Source of the DNA: a virus
Strand: one strand, 5' to 3'
IMG/VR virus record: IMGVR_UViG_3300033141_001970
Location: 1-36,906 of that record
Length of the DNA stretch: 36,906 nucleotides
Shown here: positions 7,112-13,222 of the stretch, piece by piece
Numbering within the stretch: the stretch's first letter is position 1
Layout of the letters: each line of letters starts with the position of its first letter
The notes under the pieces: generated by a model
Seen by the model: only the letters and a program-made list of their open reading frames with translations
Database searches by the model: none
What the model was told of the DNA's origin: nothing
Made by a program: the position numbers and the translations under genes

Positions 7112-7381
7112 TTAGCGGTGAAGTGAAAATATGGTTATACCATCAATGGTGATTTTTGCCTCTATTGGATATGTGCTATCCCCTCTTTTTTCAATCGTTA
7201 TATCTTTTTCGTCAGCTATCTTGAAAACTGAATCAACATGAATTTCGTTATCAGGAAAATTCATCAAGGATACACCCGTCTTTTTCATAAAATTGTGCCA
7301 AACCTCCATATCCTCTTTGAATTTATCAAGAAATTCAGAAAACAGTTTTACAGTTTCTTCATGTGTTTTTGTGGTTTCCAT
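7112..7381 (-). CDS. small hypothetical protein
   Basis: An 89-residue soluble protein, acidic and helical at the N-terminus (HEETVKLFSEFLDKFKEDME) and beta-rich at the C-terminus (ITIEKRGDSTYPIEAKITID). No family recognised. I start it at 7381, where GGGAGA is nine bases upstream and the ATG falls 22 nt after the stop of the preceding small ORF; in-frame ATGs at 7417 and 7441 would overlap that ORF. The leader GGGAGAATTAAAAATG recurs nearly unchanged before the 49-residue gene at 10785. Confidence 0.65.
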   Translation of the reverse strand: METTKTHEETVKLFSEFLDKFKEDMEVWHNFMKKTGVSLMNFPDNEIHVDSVFKIADEKDITIEKRGDSTYPIEAKITIDGITIFSLHR

Positions 7382-7403
7382 TTTTAATTCTCCCTGTTTG
7401 ACT

Positions 7404-7529
7404 TTATACATGTTCATATCCTCTTTTGCTCCATTTTTCACACACTAATTTAATATTTTTCTGCTCAGCAATAATTTCTCTCACCGACTCATCGGGAAAA
7501 TATTCGCCTACCGTAGATCTGATATAAAT
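7404..7529 (-). CDS. small ORF with ATT start, or readthrough extension
   Basis: A 41-codon ORF that fills an otherwise empty gap. It has no ATG, but an ATT codon at 7529 sits five bases after a perfect GGAGGAG site. The predicted peptide looks protein-like (EYFPDESVREIIAEQKN), with an amphipathic helix and a basic end. It is in the same frame as the upstream gene, separated only by its TAG stop and three codons, so amber readthrough that lengthens that protein by about 45 residues is an alternative. A GTG at codon 19 is a third option. Speculative but consistent. Confidence 0.4.
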   Translation of the reverse strand: MYIRSTVGEYFPDESVREIIAEQKNIKLVCEKWSKRGYEHV

Positions 7530-7538
7530 GCTCTCCTC

Positions 7539-7952
7539 CTACCTTTCGACAAATTTCCCGCCAGGATATTCTGCTACTATTCCTGTTTTCTTGTGCCTTG
7601 CCAGATAACCATTTCCACCACATCTCTCGCATTCTCTGGGATATTCACCTCCCCACTTTATACCAGCACAACATCCACAATCTATCAACTCCCATCCGGG
7701 ATAACCGGGATATGGTTTTGGTGGTATATCGTGTATAATACCCTTTTCTGAGTCCCAGTAAGCCATCTTAATTCTTCTCCCTCTTGGTTTGATTTCAACA
7801 GAAGATTTATTGTACTTATTGACAAACAGGCTATCCCGAATTAACGGAATGTATATTTCCATCTCTTCCTCTTCATTGTCTGGATAACCCGAATAAATAA
7901 TTATCCCGTCCAGTGTAACCCTTACTAAATCACCCTCTTTGTACTTTTTCAT
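7539..7952 (-). CDS. hypothetical protein with DnaJ-type CxxC zinc site
   Basis: A 137-residue protein. The first 70 residues are beta-rich with an acidic patch (DNEEEEMEIY). The C-terminus has two CxxC-like knuckles, CGCC near 93 and CERCGGNGYL near 110, like one zinc-binding unit of the DnaJ Cys-rich domain. It is preceded by an AGGGGGG site. It lies in a run of small early genes that are often Cys-rich. No named family; zinc binding is inferred from the motif. Its frame continues past the TAG stop into the small ORF at 7404-7529. Confidence 0.75.
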   Translation of the reverse strand: MKKYKEGDLVRVTLDGIIIYSGYPDNEEEEMEIYIPLIRDSLFVNKYNKSSVEIKPRGRRIKMAYWDSEKGIIHDIPPKPYPGYPGWELIDCGCCAGIKWGGEYPRECERCGGNGYLARHKKTGIVAEYPGGKFVER

Positions 7953-7964
7953 TTTTATACCCCC

Positions 7965-8621
7965 CTAAAATAACTTTTGTAGTTTGTAGAGCTCAAGACA
8001 ATGCTGGAATGCCTCCCAGCCCGCCTCTACCTGCTCATCACTTATTATGTGATGTTCAAAACTGCCGTCGTCCTTTGATAATTTGATTATATGACACTGA
8101 TTTATTTCTTTACCCTCTTGTTCCTCGTAAGCTTTTTTGTAAGCGGCAACCTGGATTTTGTGATTTGGATATATTCCTTTCGACGTTTTAATGTCTATTA
8201 ACCACATAGATTTGTCCTTTTTTGCAATTATGTCGATTGTCCCGCCATATCTGTATTTTTCGCTTATCACCTGCATTTCGCTTGCCAGGTATTCTACGTT
8301 GTTTTTGTCTACCCACTCAAGATATGCAAGATAGCCTGTTTCTGCCCGGTCTATATCGTTTTTTGAGTAGTCATCGAGATATGGTTTTTCACCTTTTATG
8401 TTGCACTCGACAAGATAATGGGTTAAGGTGCCCGTGTCTGCCGCATTATCCCTTATTTTATCTGGATCATTACCCGCAAGTGCCTCTCTGCGTGCCCATG
8501 CTATCAACGCCCTTGTACTCCAGCCAAGCTGGGAGCTTATTATCGTTGTAACTCCAGGTACGATCGTCCCATCTTTTAGTACGTATTTCTGATGAGCTTT
8601 CAGTTTTTTTGATTTTTCCAT
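7965..8621 (-). CDS. PD-(D/E)XK (RecB/Cas4-like) nuclease
   Basis: A 218-residue nuclease. The signature is GGTIDIIAKK (Asp130), then MWLIDIKTSK (Asp143, Lys145), then QVAAYKKAYE (Gln157, Tyr161), which together form the PD-(D/E)XK site with the QxxxY motif of RecB/Cas4-like exonucleases. An N-terminal helix region carries DTGTLTHYLVE, with the first metal-binding His. It lies 15 nt downstream of the ERF gene, so the pair is probably an exonuclease plus annealing protein set for recombination-dependent replication. Start supported by GAGGAGA. Confidence 0.9.
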   Translation of the reverse strand: MEKSKKLKAHQKYVLKDGTIVPGVTTIISSQLGWSTRALIAWARREALAGNDPDKIRDNAADTGTLTHYLVECNIKGEKPYLDDYSKNDIDRAETGYLAYLEWVDKNNVEYLASEMQVISEKYRYGGTIDIIAKKDKSMWLIDIKTSKGIYPNHKIQVAAYKKAYEEQEGKEINQCHIIKLSKDDGSFEHHIISDEQVEAGWEAFQHCLELYKLQKLF

Positions 8622-8636
8622 TTCTCTCCTCGATTT

Positions 8637-9395
8637 TTAAAATGGCAAGTCATCTTGATAGGCTTTAGATTCAGCATTCTGATTGTTAATTTCGGGTTCT
8701 GGGGGTACTGGTGATTTCATAGTTTCCATTAATTTATATGTTTCCTCTTCGTCATTTAACAAGTCGATACATTTTGAGGCTTCTGACATTGTTAATATTT
8801 TGAGTGTATCTATATTTTTGCCAAGATATTTACCCACTAATTCCTTTGTTTCTCTGTCGCATAATCCATACATAGATGATGCAATCGTATAGATAGCGGT
8901 CACTTGTTTTTCTGTTGCGGAGTTTCCCCCTTTCTCTTTTGTTTTCCCTCCCGATGTTGTTTTTTGCCCCTGATATACGATGCCATCTGGGTCGTCCCGG
9001 TCCGTCGGGATGTTAAAAAATTTCAGAAGGAAATATTTCTCGCCATATGTCAATGCTTTCCCGACCCCCTTTTCTCCTGCATCCAATCCCTGAGCGTAAA
9101 ATTTGCATTTAAGCGCCTGGTCCGGGTTACTTGCATTTATCCACTCATATTCGATCTCCAGTTCCGTGAGTATTTGTTTTTTGCCCTGAGTTATCTGATG
9201 ATTTATAATTCTCGGCACAAGCAGTAATCCAAACTCATCCATTTTTTCTCTCAAAGCATGGACGGTTTTCGAGCCGCTTACATAGTCAAAATTAAAATGT
9301 GGGTTATTCTTGTCTTTTTTCAGGTAAGTTACCTGTTTTCTGACTTCGATAAGTTTTTGGTAGAGGTTCATTTCGTTTGATTTTGTTGTAGCCAT
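8637..9395 (-). CDS. erf: ERF-family single-strand annealing protein
   Basis: A 252-residue recombinase. The ERF core covers about residues 10-140: YQKLIEVRKQVTYLKKDK, HFNFDYVSGSKTVHALRE, FGLLLVPRI, then the family hallmark GVGKALTYGEKYFLLKFFNI followed by DRDDPDG. The C-terminal part is linker and acidic tail ending in DDLPF, similar to the tip of SSB proteins that binds partners. It anneals complementary single strands during phage recombination, probably with the adjacent nuclease. The start has an AAAGGGGG site. Confidence 0.93.
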   Translation of the reverse strand: MATTKSNEMNLYQKLIEVRKQVTYLKKDKNNPHFNFDYVSGSKTVHALREKMDEFGLLLVPRIINHQITQGKKQILTELEIEYEWINASNPDQALKCKFYAQGLDAGEKGVGKALTYGEKYFLLKFFNIPTDRDDPDGIVYQGQKTTSGGKTKEKGGNSATEKQVTAIYTIASSMYGLCDRETKELVGKYLGKNIDTLKILTMSEASKCIDLLNDEEETYKLMETMKSPVPPEPEINNQNAESKAYQDDLPF

Positions 9396-9396
9396 T

Positions 9397-9744
9397 TTAA
9401 ACCCCCTTTACGGTTTTATATTCTTCTCTCCACTTATGTCGTTTTATGCGGTTTAACAATTTCTCAGACAATTCGATGAATTTATGGTATTTCTCCTCAT
9501 TATTAATTCTTCCATCTTTGCATAATTTTTTGATTTCCAACCATTCTTTTGCACAAAATCCTTTAATTTTCAGCGGGCACAAACCACAAGAGAGCATCAA
9601 GGGATTAAATGTATAACAATAGGAGCATCTCTTAGTACCTTTACAATGCCACCAATCCCACCAAGTATTTTCTTTTTGTTCTAATGCGTTTTCCCACTTT
9701 ATTATTGCTTCTTTATGCACGGTTTCCCATTCTTTTTGGGTCAT
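9397..9744 (-). CDS. Cys-rich small protein, putative zinc binding
   Basis: A 115-residue protein with Trp-rich N-terminus (WWDWWHCKG) and a cluster of Cys (CSYCYTFNPLMLSCGLC, then FCAKEW), enough for one zinc site; the rest is basic helix. It starts inside the stop of repeat protein copy 2 by ATGA overlap. A ten-codon stub of a paralogue follows repeat protein copy 1. Together with the repeat protein it forms the duplicated unit of this region. No family recognised. Confidence 0.75.
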   Translation of the reverse strand: MTQKEWETVHKEAIIKWENALEQKENTWWDWWHCKGTKRCSYCYTFNPLMLSCGLCPLKIKGFCAKEWLEIKKLCKDGRINNEEKYHKFIELSEKLLNRIKRHKWREEYKTVKGV

Positions 9745-10607
9745 TTTTCAGCCTCGACGAATTCGTGTTTATCATTTAATTTATAGGGGGTATTCGGTCT
9801 TAACCCGTTTTCCCCGATATAACCTGTTTTAATATGTTTTTTTAAGGATTTATCGTTTTGGAATATTATCTTGAGCATACCTCTTATGGGTTTTTTCAGT
9901 AACTCATCGTCCCAGTATGTTATCTTGATTATACCTTTCTCGCCAGCTGTTACCATACCCCCGATATCAGCTATTGCCGTACCCCTCTCGCCAGCGGTTG
10001 CTGTACCCCTCTCGCCAGCGGTTGCTGTACCTCCAAAACCAGCTGTTGCTATACCTCCAAAACCAGTTATTGCTGTACCGTAATTACCAGTTATTGCTGT
10101 ACCTCCAAAACCAGCTATTGCCGCACCCCCCTCACCAGCGGTTGCTGTACCGTAATCACCAGTGGTTGCTGTACCGTAATCACCAGCTGTTGCTATACCG
10201 TAATCACCTACAATTACATTACTGCCCGTTGCATAATCTGTTTTGTAGGCATATACAACAGGCTTATCCGCCGCACCGTGTGTCAAGAGGTAATTAACAG
10301 CCCCATCTCTTGTCCCCCAATAGACTACATAGCCTCGCCGAAATTTGCATTTTTGGACAAGCTCGTTACCCCCCGCCCTGTAACCATCTGCGGGATTGAC
10401 CTTGAGCACGAGCCAATTAGCATTGGGATCATCGTAGAGATATATCGTTGCCCCACAGCCCCACGGTAATCCGTGTAGTCCGTGCCCGCATTTATAAGTA
10501 TCTTCCCAGTCTGGAGCTTCTATCCAACCCCGTTTCGGATATTTAAAACCATTATGGCTTGTCATATCTGGCTTGACATTCCGCAACACAAGTATATGCT
10601 CTTTCAT
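9741..10607 (-). CDS. octapeptide-repeat beta-solenoid protein, copy 2
   Basis: A 288-residue paralogue of the protein at 5795-6676. The N-domain is almost identical for 120 residues, and the DNA there is also nearly identical, so the duplication or conversion is recent. About twelve octapeptides follow (GDYGTATA, GFGGTATA, GERGTATA), fewer and more varied than in copy 1. The intact tail reads HIKTGYIGENGL, PYKLNDKHEFVEAEK. The start at 10607 has GGGGG upstream; the longer in-frame reading to 10709 covers another small gene and is not used. Function unknown; the solenoid could bind envelope, sugar or ice-like ordered surfaces. Confidence 0.82.
   Translation of the reverse strand: MKEHILVLRNVKPDMTSHNGFKYPKRGWIEAPDWEDTYKCGHGLHGLPWGCGATIYLYDDPNANWLVLKVNPADGYRAGGNELVQKCKFRRGYVVYWGTRDGAVNYLLTHGAADKPVVYAYKTDYATGSNVIVGDYGIATAGDYGTATTGDYGTATAGEGGAAIAGFGGTAITGNYGTAITGFGGIATAGFGGTATAGERGTATAGERGTAIADIGGMVTAGEKGIIKITYWDDELLKKPIRGMLKIIFQNDKSLKKHIKTGYIGENGLRPNTPYKLNDKHEFVEAEK
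9931..10209 (-). repeat. 24-bp tandem repeat array, about 12 units
   Basis: In-frame degenerate 24-bp units coding the octapeptides of repeat protein copy 2. Fewer units than the sister array (about 17), so unit number has changed since duplication while the flanking N-domain DNA stayed nearly constant. Confidence 0.88.
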
Positions 10608-10635
10608 TTTGTTCCCCCACAACTTAAAAATAACA

Positions 10636-10785
10636 TTACCAATCCAACCATTTATTAATTTCTTCTTCATCCACCTCGTGTATATAACGCAATGCTGCCA
10701 GTACAACACACACTACTATTATTGCAACTAATAATTTTATTGCTATTATGATTGTTTGTATTTTTAACTCTCCCTGATTTTTCAC
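10636..10785 (-). CDS. small single-pass membrane protein
   Basis: A 49-residue protein with one membrane helix (IIIAIKLLVAIIVVCVVLAA, residues 12-31) and an acidic C-terminal tail (HEVDEEEINKW). The GTG start overlaps the previous stop as GTGA, and a TAATG follows its stop, but the ORF opened there is only the ten-codon relic MLFLSCGGTK. The gene has no ATG and would be missed by default length limits. A GGGAGAGTTAAAAATA leader inside it matches that before the 7381 gene, so an internal ATA start is conceivable. Function unknown. Confidence 0.55.
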   Translation of the reverse strand: MKNQGELKIQTIIIAIKLLVAIIVVCVVLAALRYIHEVDEEEINKWLDW

Positions 10786-11036
10786 ATTTCTGGAACAATT
10801 TTGTCATCTGGGATATAACCATTTTTTCTGTCATGTTCCCACACAACTCTCTTTAGCACTGATTCGGCGTTATTTTCTACCATGTCTATCGCTTCGGTTG
10901 CCGTGTATCCCTTAGCTTTATACTGAGTCGCATCTACAAGCTTTCTCAAGACACACATTTCGCATTGTGTCTGCGGTATTTTACACACCGCCTTGCAGTA
11001 TATTTCGAGTATTTCCCCGTCGATGTAAATTTTCAT
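10782..11036 (-). CDS. small Cys-containing protein
   Basis: An 84-residue protein with four Cys in CKAVCKIPQTQCEMC (residues 14-28), enough for a zinc site, followed by a helical segment (TATEAIDMVENNAESVLKR). Its ATG overlaps the previous stop (ATGA). No family recognised. It sits in a chain of four tiny overlapping early genes, a layout typical for phage host-takeover proteins; that role is inference only. Confidence 0.7.
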   Translation of the reverse strand: MKIYIDGEILEIYCKAVCKIPQTQCEMCVLRKLVDATQYKAKGYTATEAIDMVENNAESVLKRVVWEHDRKNGYIPDDKIVPEM

Positions 11037-11251
11037 TTTTCTTTTTCCTTTTCATACTCATATAGTCTAAAATATTTACAATACCGACAAGTTCCGCCTG
11101 TCTGCACTCTCTTTGAGAAATGACTACAATAATCTATACAATTAACTTCTGGGCGGACACAAGTTATCCAACGGTTATAAACTCTACCTCCTTCTATTTG
11201 TACTCTCTCAATAACCGTCGGTGGATTATACATACATTCTCCTATTTTCAT
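11033..11251 (-). CDS. small Cys-rich protein
   Basis: A 72-residue protein with a zinc-finger-like set: CVRPEVNCIDYCSHF and GGTCRYCKYFRLY. The basic, acidic-patched tail (YEYEKEKEK) ends in an ATGA overlap with the next gene. I start it at the ATG at 11251, where GGAGGAG is well spaced; a GTG at 11260 is too close to that site. No family recognised. Confidence 0.7.
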   Translation of the reverse strand: MKIGECMYNPPTVIERVQIEGGRVYNRWITCVRPEVNCIDYCSHFSKRVQTGGTCRYCKYFRLYEYEKEKEK

Positions 11252-11256
11252 AATAC

Positions 11257-11436
11257 TCACTCCTCCTCTAAAATTATTTCCAGATTTTCTTTGATAATAT
11301 CAGCACATCTTTTTATTTCTTTTTTGGCTTCAGGGTGTATAAATTTATTTGTTGTTGCGTCCACGTTGCAAAGCCATTTTATTTTATCTTTGATTATTCC
11401 AACTGCATCGTCTTTATTTCTTAATTGTTCCGTCAT
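11257..11436 (-). CDS. small helical hypothetical protein
   Basis: A 59-residue protein that fills the gap between two other small genes and overlaps the preceding one by 23 nt. It starts MTEQLRNKDDAVGIIKDKIK, then WLCNVDATTNKFIHPE, and ends in an acidic helix (LEIILEEE). Overall charge balance and helix pattern look like real protein. Its end carries the GGAGGAG ribosome binding site for the next gene, so the two are coupled. No family recognised. Confidence 0.65.
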   Translation of the reverse strand: MTEQLRNKDDAVGIIKDKIKWLCNVDATTNKFIHPEAKKEIKRCADIIKENLEIILEEE

Positions 11437-11584
11437 TTTTTTCTCTTTTCAATTCTATATTTTCATCTATCAGCAAATCCCTTTCTCTTTTCAGTCTCGC
11501 ATTTTCCATTTGCAGGTTTGTTATGCTCCTCTTTAGCTGTACCAATATATCTGTTATCATGGTTATTAATTCGTAACTGTCCAT
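11414..11584 (-). CDS. small coiled-coil protein
   Basis: A 56-residue protein, nearly all heptad pattern: ITDILVQLKRSITNLQMENA then RLKRERDLLIDENIELKREK. This predicts a dimeric or trimeric coiled coil. The start at 11584 has GGGAGG six bases upstream. It may act as a small oligomerisation partner; nothing specific is known. Confidence 0.68.
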   Translation of the reverse strand: MDSYELITMITDILVQLKRSITNLQMENARLKRERDLLIDENIELKREKNDGTIKK

Positions 11585-11595
11585 TTTAGCCTCCC

Positions 11596-11793
11596 TCAAA
11601 TTGGTGTCGAAAATATCGATCTTAATTGTGTATTATTCCGCTGACAGATAACTTTCGCCTCGTGACAGGCCTGCGTAAACGGCGAATTAAATTCGTATCC
11701 ATTATAGACCAGATCAAATATTGTCCCGATACCTTTCTTGTCAAAAAACAATACCCTGTATTTATTACCATGTAATGGATTCGGATTTATCAT
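11596..11793 (-). CDS. small hypothetical protein
   Basis: A 65-residue protein (INPNPLHGNKYRVLFFDKKG, then FTQACHEAKVICQRNN) resembling small alpha-beta phage proteins with no assigned family. I prefer the ATG at 11793, which has AAGGAG at ideal spacing; an upstream in-frame ATG at 11832 lies just after a GC-rich hairpin and would have its ribosome site buried in that stem. With the later start, 169 nt of structured leader separate it from the gene upstream. Confidence 0.62.
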   Translation of the reverse strand: MINPNPLHGNKYRVLFFDKKGIGTIFDLVYNGYEFNSPFTQACHEAKVICQRNNTQLRSIFSTPI

Positions 11794-11837
11794 TTTGGGT
11801 CTCCTTGATTTTAACGGTGTTACAGTTTTCATCGCCA

Positions 11838-11876
11838 GCAGCCCCCCGAAAGAGAGGTAGGGGAAAAGGGGGCTGC
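11838..11876 (-). promoter_or_regulatory. GC-rich hairpin in leader
   Basis: A perfect 9-bp inverted repeat (GCAGCCCCC/GGGGGCTGC) with a 21-base pyrimidine-rich loop on the minus strand. Its 3' arm holds the only purine-rich stretch before the ATG at 11832, so it could hide that start. No T-run follows on the minus strand, so it is not an intrinsic terminator. Confidence 0.6.
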
Positions 11877-11884
11877 CAGCTTAG

Positions 11885-11959
11885 CCAAAGGCTATCTCAT
11901 CAGGAGGTTAATGAGGATTTGCAGCGTCCATATGTATCTGAGTGGAGGATAGCCTTTGG
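11885..11959. ncRNA. structured intergenic element with 12-bp stem
   Basis: CCAAAGGCTATC (11885-11896) and GATAGCCTTTGG (11948-11959) form a perfect 12-bp stem closing a 51-base region. Within it, on the minus strand, CUCAU/AUGAG makes an inner hairpin and CCTCC-type anti-Shine-Dalgarno motifs recur. One arm can instead pair locally (TAGCC/GGCTA, 11882-11894), so two exclusive folds exist. On the plus strand the stem runs into TTTTT (11960-11964) and encloses an AGGAGG site with a 13-codon ORF. Orientation and function are unresolved; it could be a small RNA or an attenuator-like switch. Confidence 0.45.
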
Positions 11960-11962
11960 TTT

Positions 11963-12328
11963 TTAGATTACAATTACTCTTTCTATTAATTCTTCAAGAT
12001 TTTCGGGCATGCAGGTTATTTTTTTAATATCTCCGTTTACCTTTTGCATATACATATTATATACTTTGCCATTTTCAATGTCGATTGCCAGTGTGGTATA
12101 TTTCTTATTATCTACAAACAACCACACATTCCCCTCTTTCGCCTCCCCCACAAATATTATTTCGTATTTCCCCTTTCTCTTTTCAAGTTCCAGAACATCC
12201 CCCTCTTGCAAATCATAGGGGTCAACTCTTAACAACCATTCTGGTTGTCCGTAGCTTGAGAGAGCGCTTTCCGTCGTACGTTCTCCGATGATTTCATTTC
12301 CCCTTTTAATGCAGTTCAGTTCGAACAT
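11963..12328 (-). CDS. hypothetical protein
   Basis: A 121-residue, beta-rich protein: YDLQEGDVLELEKRKGKYEI, IFVGEAKEGNVWLFVDNKKY, IENGKVYNMYMQKVNGDIKK. The spacing of strands suggests a small barrel. No family recognised. Its leader (12329-12408) holds two hairpins and an AAAGGAGAGG site. It belongs to the early operon driven from 13123-13151. Confidence 0.7.
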   Translation of the reverse strand: MFELNCIKRGNEIIGERTTESALSSYGQPEWLLRVDPYDLQEGDVLELEKRKGKYEIIFVGEAKEGNVWLFVDNKKYTTLAIDIENGKVYNMYMQKVNGDIKKITCMPENLEELIERVIVI

Positions 12329-12358
12329 CTTACCTCTCCTTTGTTGGCGTTAATTCCA

Positions 12359-12404
12359 GGCGGACTTGAGACCGCCCTTGTCCTTTAACCGGGCAAGCGC
12401 CCGG
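12359..12404 (-). promoter_or_regulatory. pair of GC-rich hairpins in leader
   Basis: Two hairpins lie between the 69-residue gene and the 121-residue gene: CCGGGC with a GCTT tetraloop and GCCCGG (12404-12389), then GGCGG/CCGCC with an eight-base loop (12376-12359). Neither is followed by a T-run, so they are not intrinsic terminators. Roles could be mRNA protection, processing or translational control. Confidence 0.55.
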
Positions 12405-12408
12405 CCTC

Positions 12409-12618
12409 TCAGGTATATAATCTTGCGTCAAGCCCATATAGCGCCGCAAGTGCAATCCTTGTAGCTGGACATGTGCAATCTTTTTTCCCGCACAGCTTCT
12501 CCCAGACCTTGTGAGCTTGTGTGGGCGTAATGTACAGGTACCCGTTATGGATTTTAGCGCGGACCGTGTACTCCGTGTTGTGGAAATCGTTTTTGAGTGT
12601 GATTTCTTGAGTCTTCAT
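12409..12618 (-). CDS. small hypothetical protein
   Basis: A 69-residue protein with a beta N-terminus (EITLKNDFHNTEYTVRAKIH, NGYLYITPTQAHKVWEKLCG) and a short KKDCTCP loop followed by a helix. It could hold a metal through its three Cys. The family looks familiar from Clostridia-type phages but I cannot name it. An AGAGGGGG site precedes the start. Confidence 0.7.
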   Translation of the reverse strand: MKTQEITLKNDFHNTEYTVRAKIHNGYLYITPTQAHKVWEKLCGKKDCTCPATRIALAALYGLDARLYT

Positions 12619-12637
12619 TTTAACCCCCTCTTTCTTT

Positions 12638-13075
12638 TTATAATTCTTCTCTCAATAACTCAATTGCCGATGAGTTTCTTCTGTCAATCCATTTATGGGC
12701 TGATGTTTCGTTTTTCAGGGTCTCGATAATTTCAAGGCTCTTGTTTTTTGTTTCTTCTTCTTTCGGGGTCTTTTTGTCATATGCTTCCCACTTGGTTACG
12801 ATTTTCTGGGAGAGTTCATCGAGCTCTTTAACGAGTTTTGCTCTTATTGTCTCTGCCCATGCGATCTGCTTAGGCGAGCCGTTGAGATTCGGGAGTCCGT
12901 TGGATGCATTCGCTTCGGCTGCTCTTCTGTTTTCTTCTTCTCTTTCTTTGGCCTTGCACTCTTCACAAATCCAAGTCCAATTTTCGAGCCTGTACCGACG
13001 GTATTCCATTTTTCCGAACAGTTCAACCGTCATTTCTCTTCCACATCTTTCGCATTTTGTTGAATACTTTGCCAT
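12638..13075 (-). CDS. zinc-ribbon protein, first gene of the early operon
   Basis: A 145-residue protein. Residues 8-11 (CERC) and about 37-40 (CEEC) make a zinc ribbon. A charged helix follows, then the conserved-looking segment LPNLNGSPKQIAWAETIR and a helical C-terminus. Proteins with this SPKQIAWAE segment are common early-region unknowns in Firmicute and Gram-negative phages. It lies directly behind the strongest promoter in the window, so it is probably among the first and most abundant products. Function unknown. Confidence 0.8.
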   Translation of the reverse strand: MAKYSTKCERCGREMTVELFGKMEYRRYRLENWTWICEECKAKEREEENRRAAEANASNGLPNLNGSPKQIAWAETIRAKLVKELDELSQKIVTKWEAYDKKTPKEEETKNKSLEIIETLKNETSAHKWIDRRNSSAIELLREEL

Positions 13076-13122
13076 TTTGTTTTCCTCTCTTTCTTTGGGG
13101 GTTCCTCTCTCTGTCTGGTTAT

Positions 13123-13151
13123 ATTATAATATATTGCCTATATCTTGTCAA
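13123..13151 (-). promoter_or_regulatory. perfect sigma-70 promoter of the early operon
   Basis: TTGACA (13151-13146) and TATAAT (13128-13123) with exactly 17 bases between, on the minus strand, about 50 nt ahead of the zinc-ribbon start. The spacing and both boxes match the consensus fully. Phased A-tracts lie directly upstream. Confidence 0.93.
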
Positions 13152-13154
13152 GTG

Positions 13155-13210
13155 TTTTTTTCATTTTTTTTCAATTTTTTTGCATTTTTTTACGTTTTTT
13201 TGCATTTTTT
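13155..13210 (-). promoter_or_regulatory. six phased A-tracts (curved UP-like element)
   Basis: Six runs of 6-8 A (minus strand) begin at 13155, 13164, 13175, 13185, 13195 and 13205, a period of about 10 bp, separated by GC-containing triplets. Such phasing produces intrinsic curvature. Placed immediately before the -35, the array should also act as an UP element for RNA polymerase alpha subunits. Confidence 0.88.
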
Positions 13211-13222
13211 ATGTGTATGTAT

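Noticed and set aside
9741-10709. 322-residue version of repeat protein copy 2, and the 348-residue version of copy 1 (to 6841)
   Set aside because: The extra N-termini run through other genes, and both copies share the well-supported MKEHILVL start.
11885-11905. Hammerhead-like CUGAUGAG on the minus strand near 11900
   Set aside because: A stem follows, but the required GAAA element and cleavage-site arrangement are missing.
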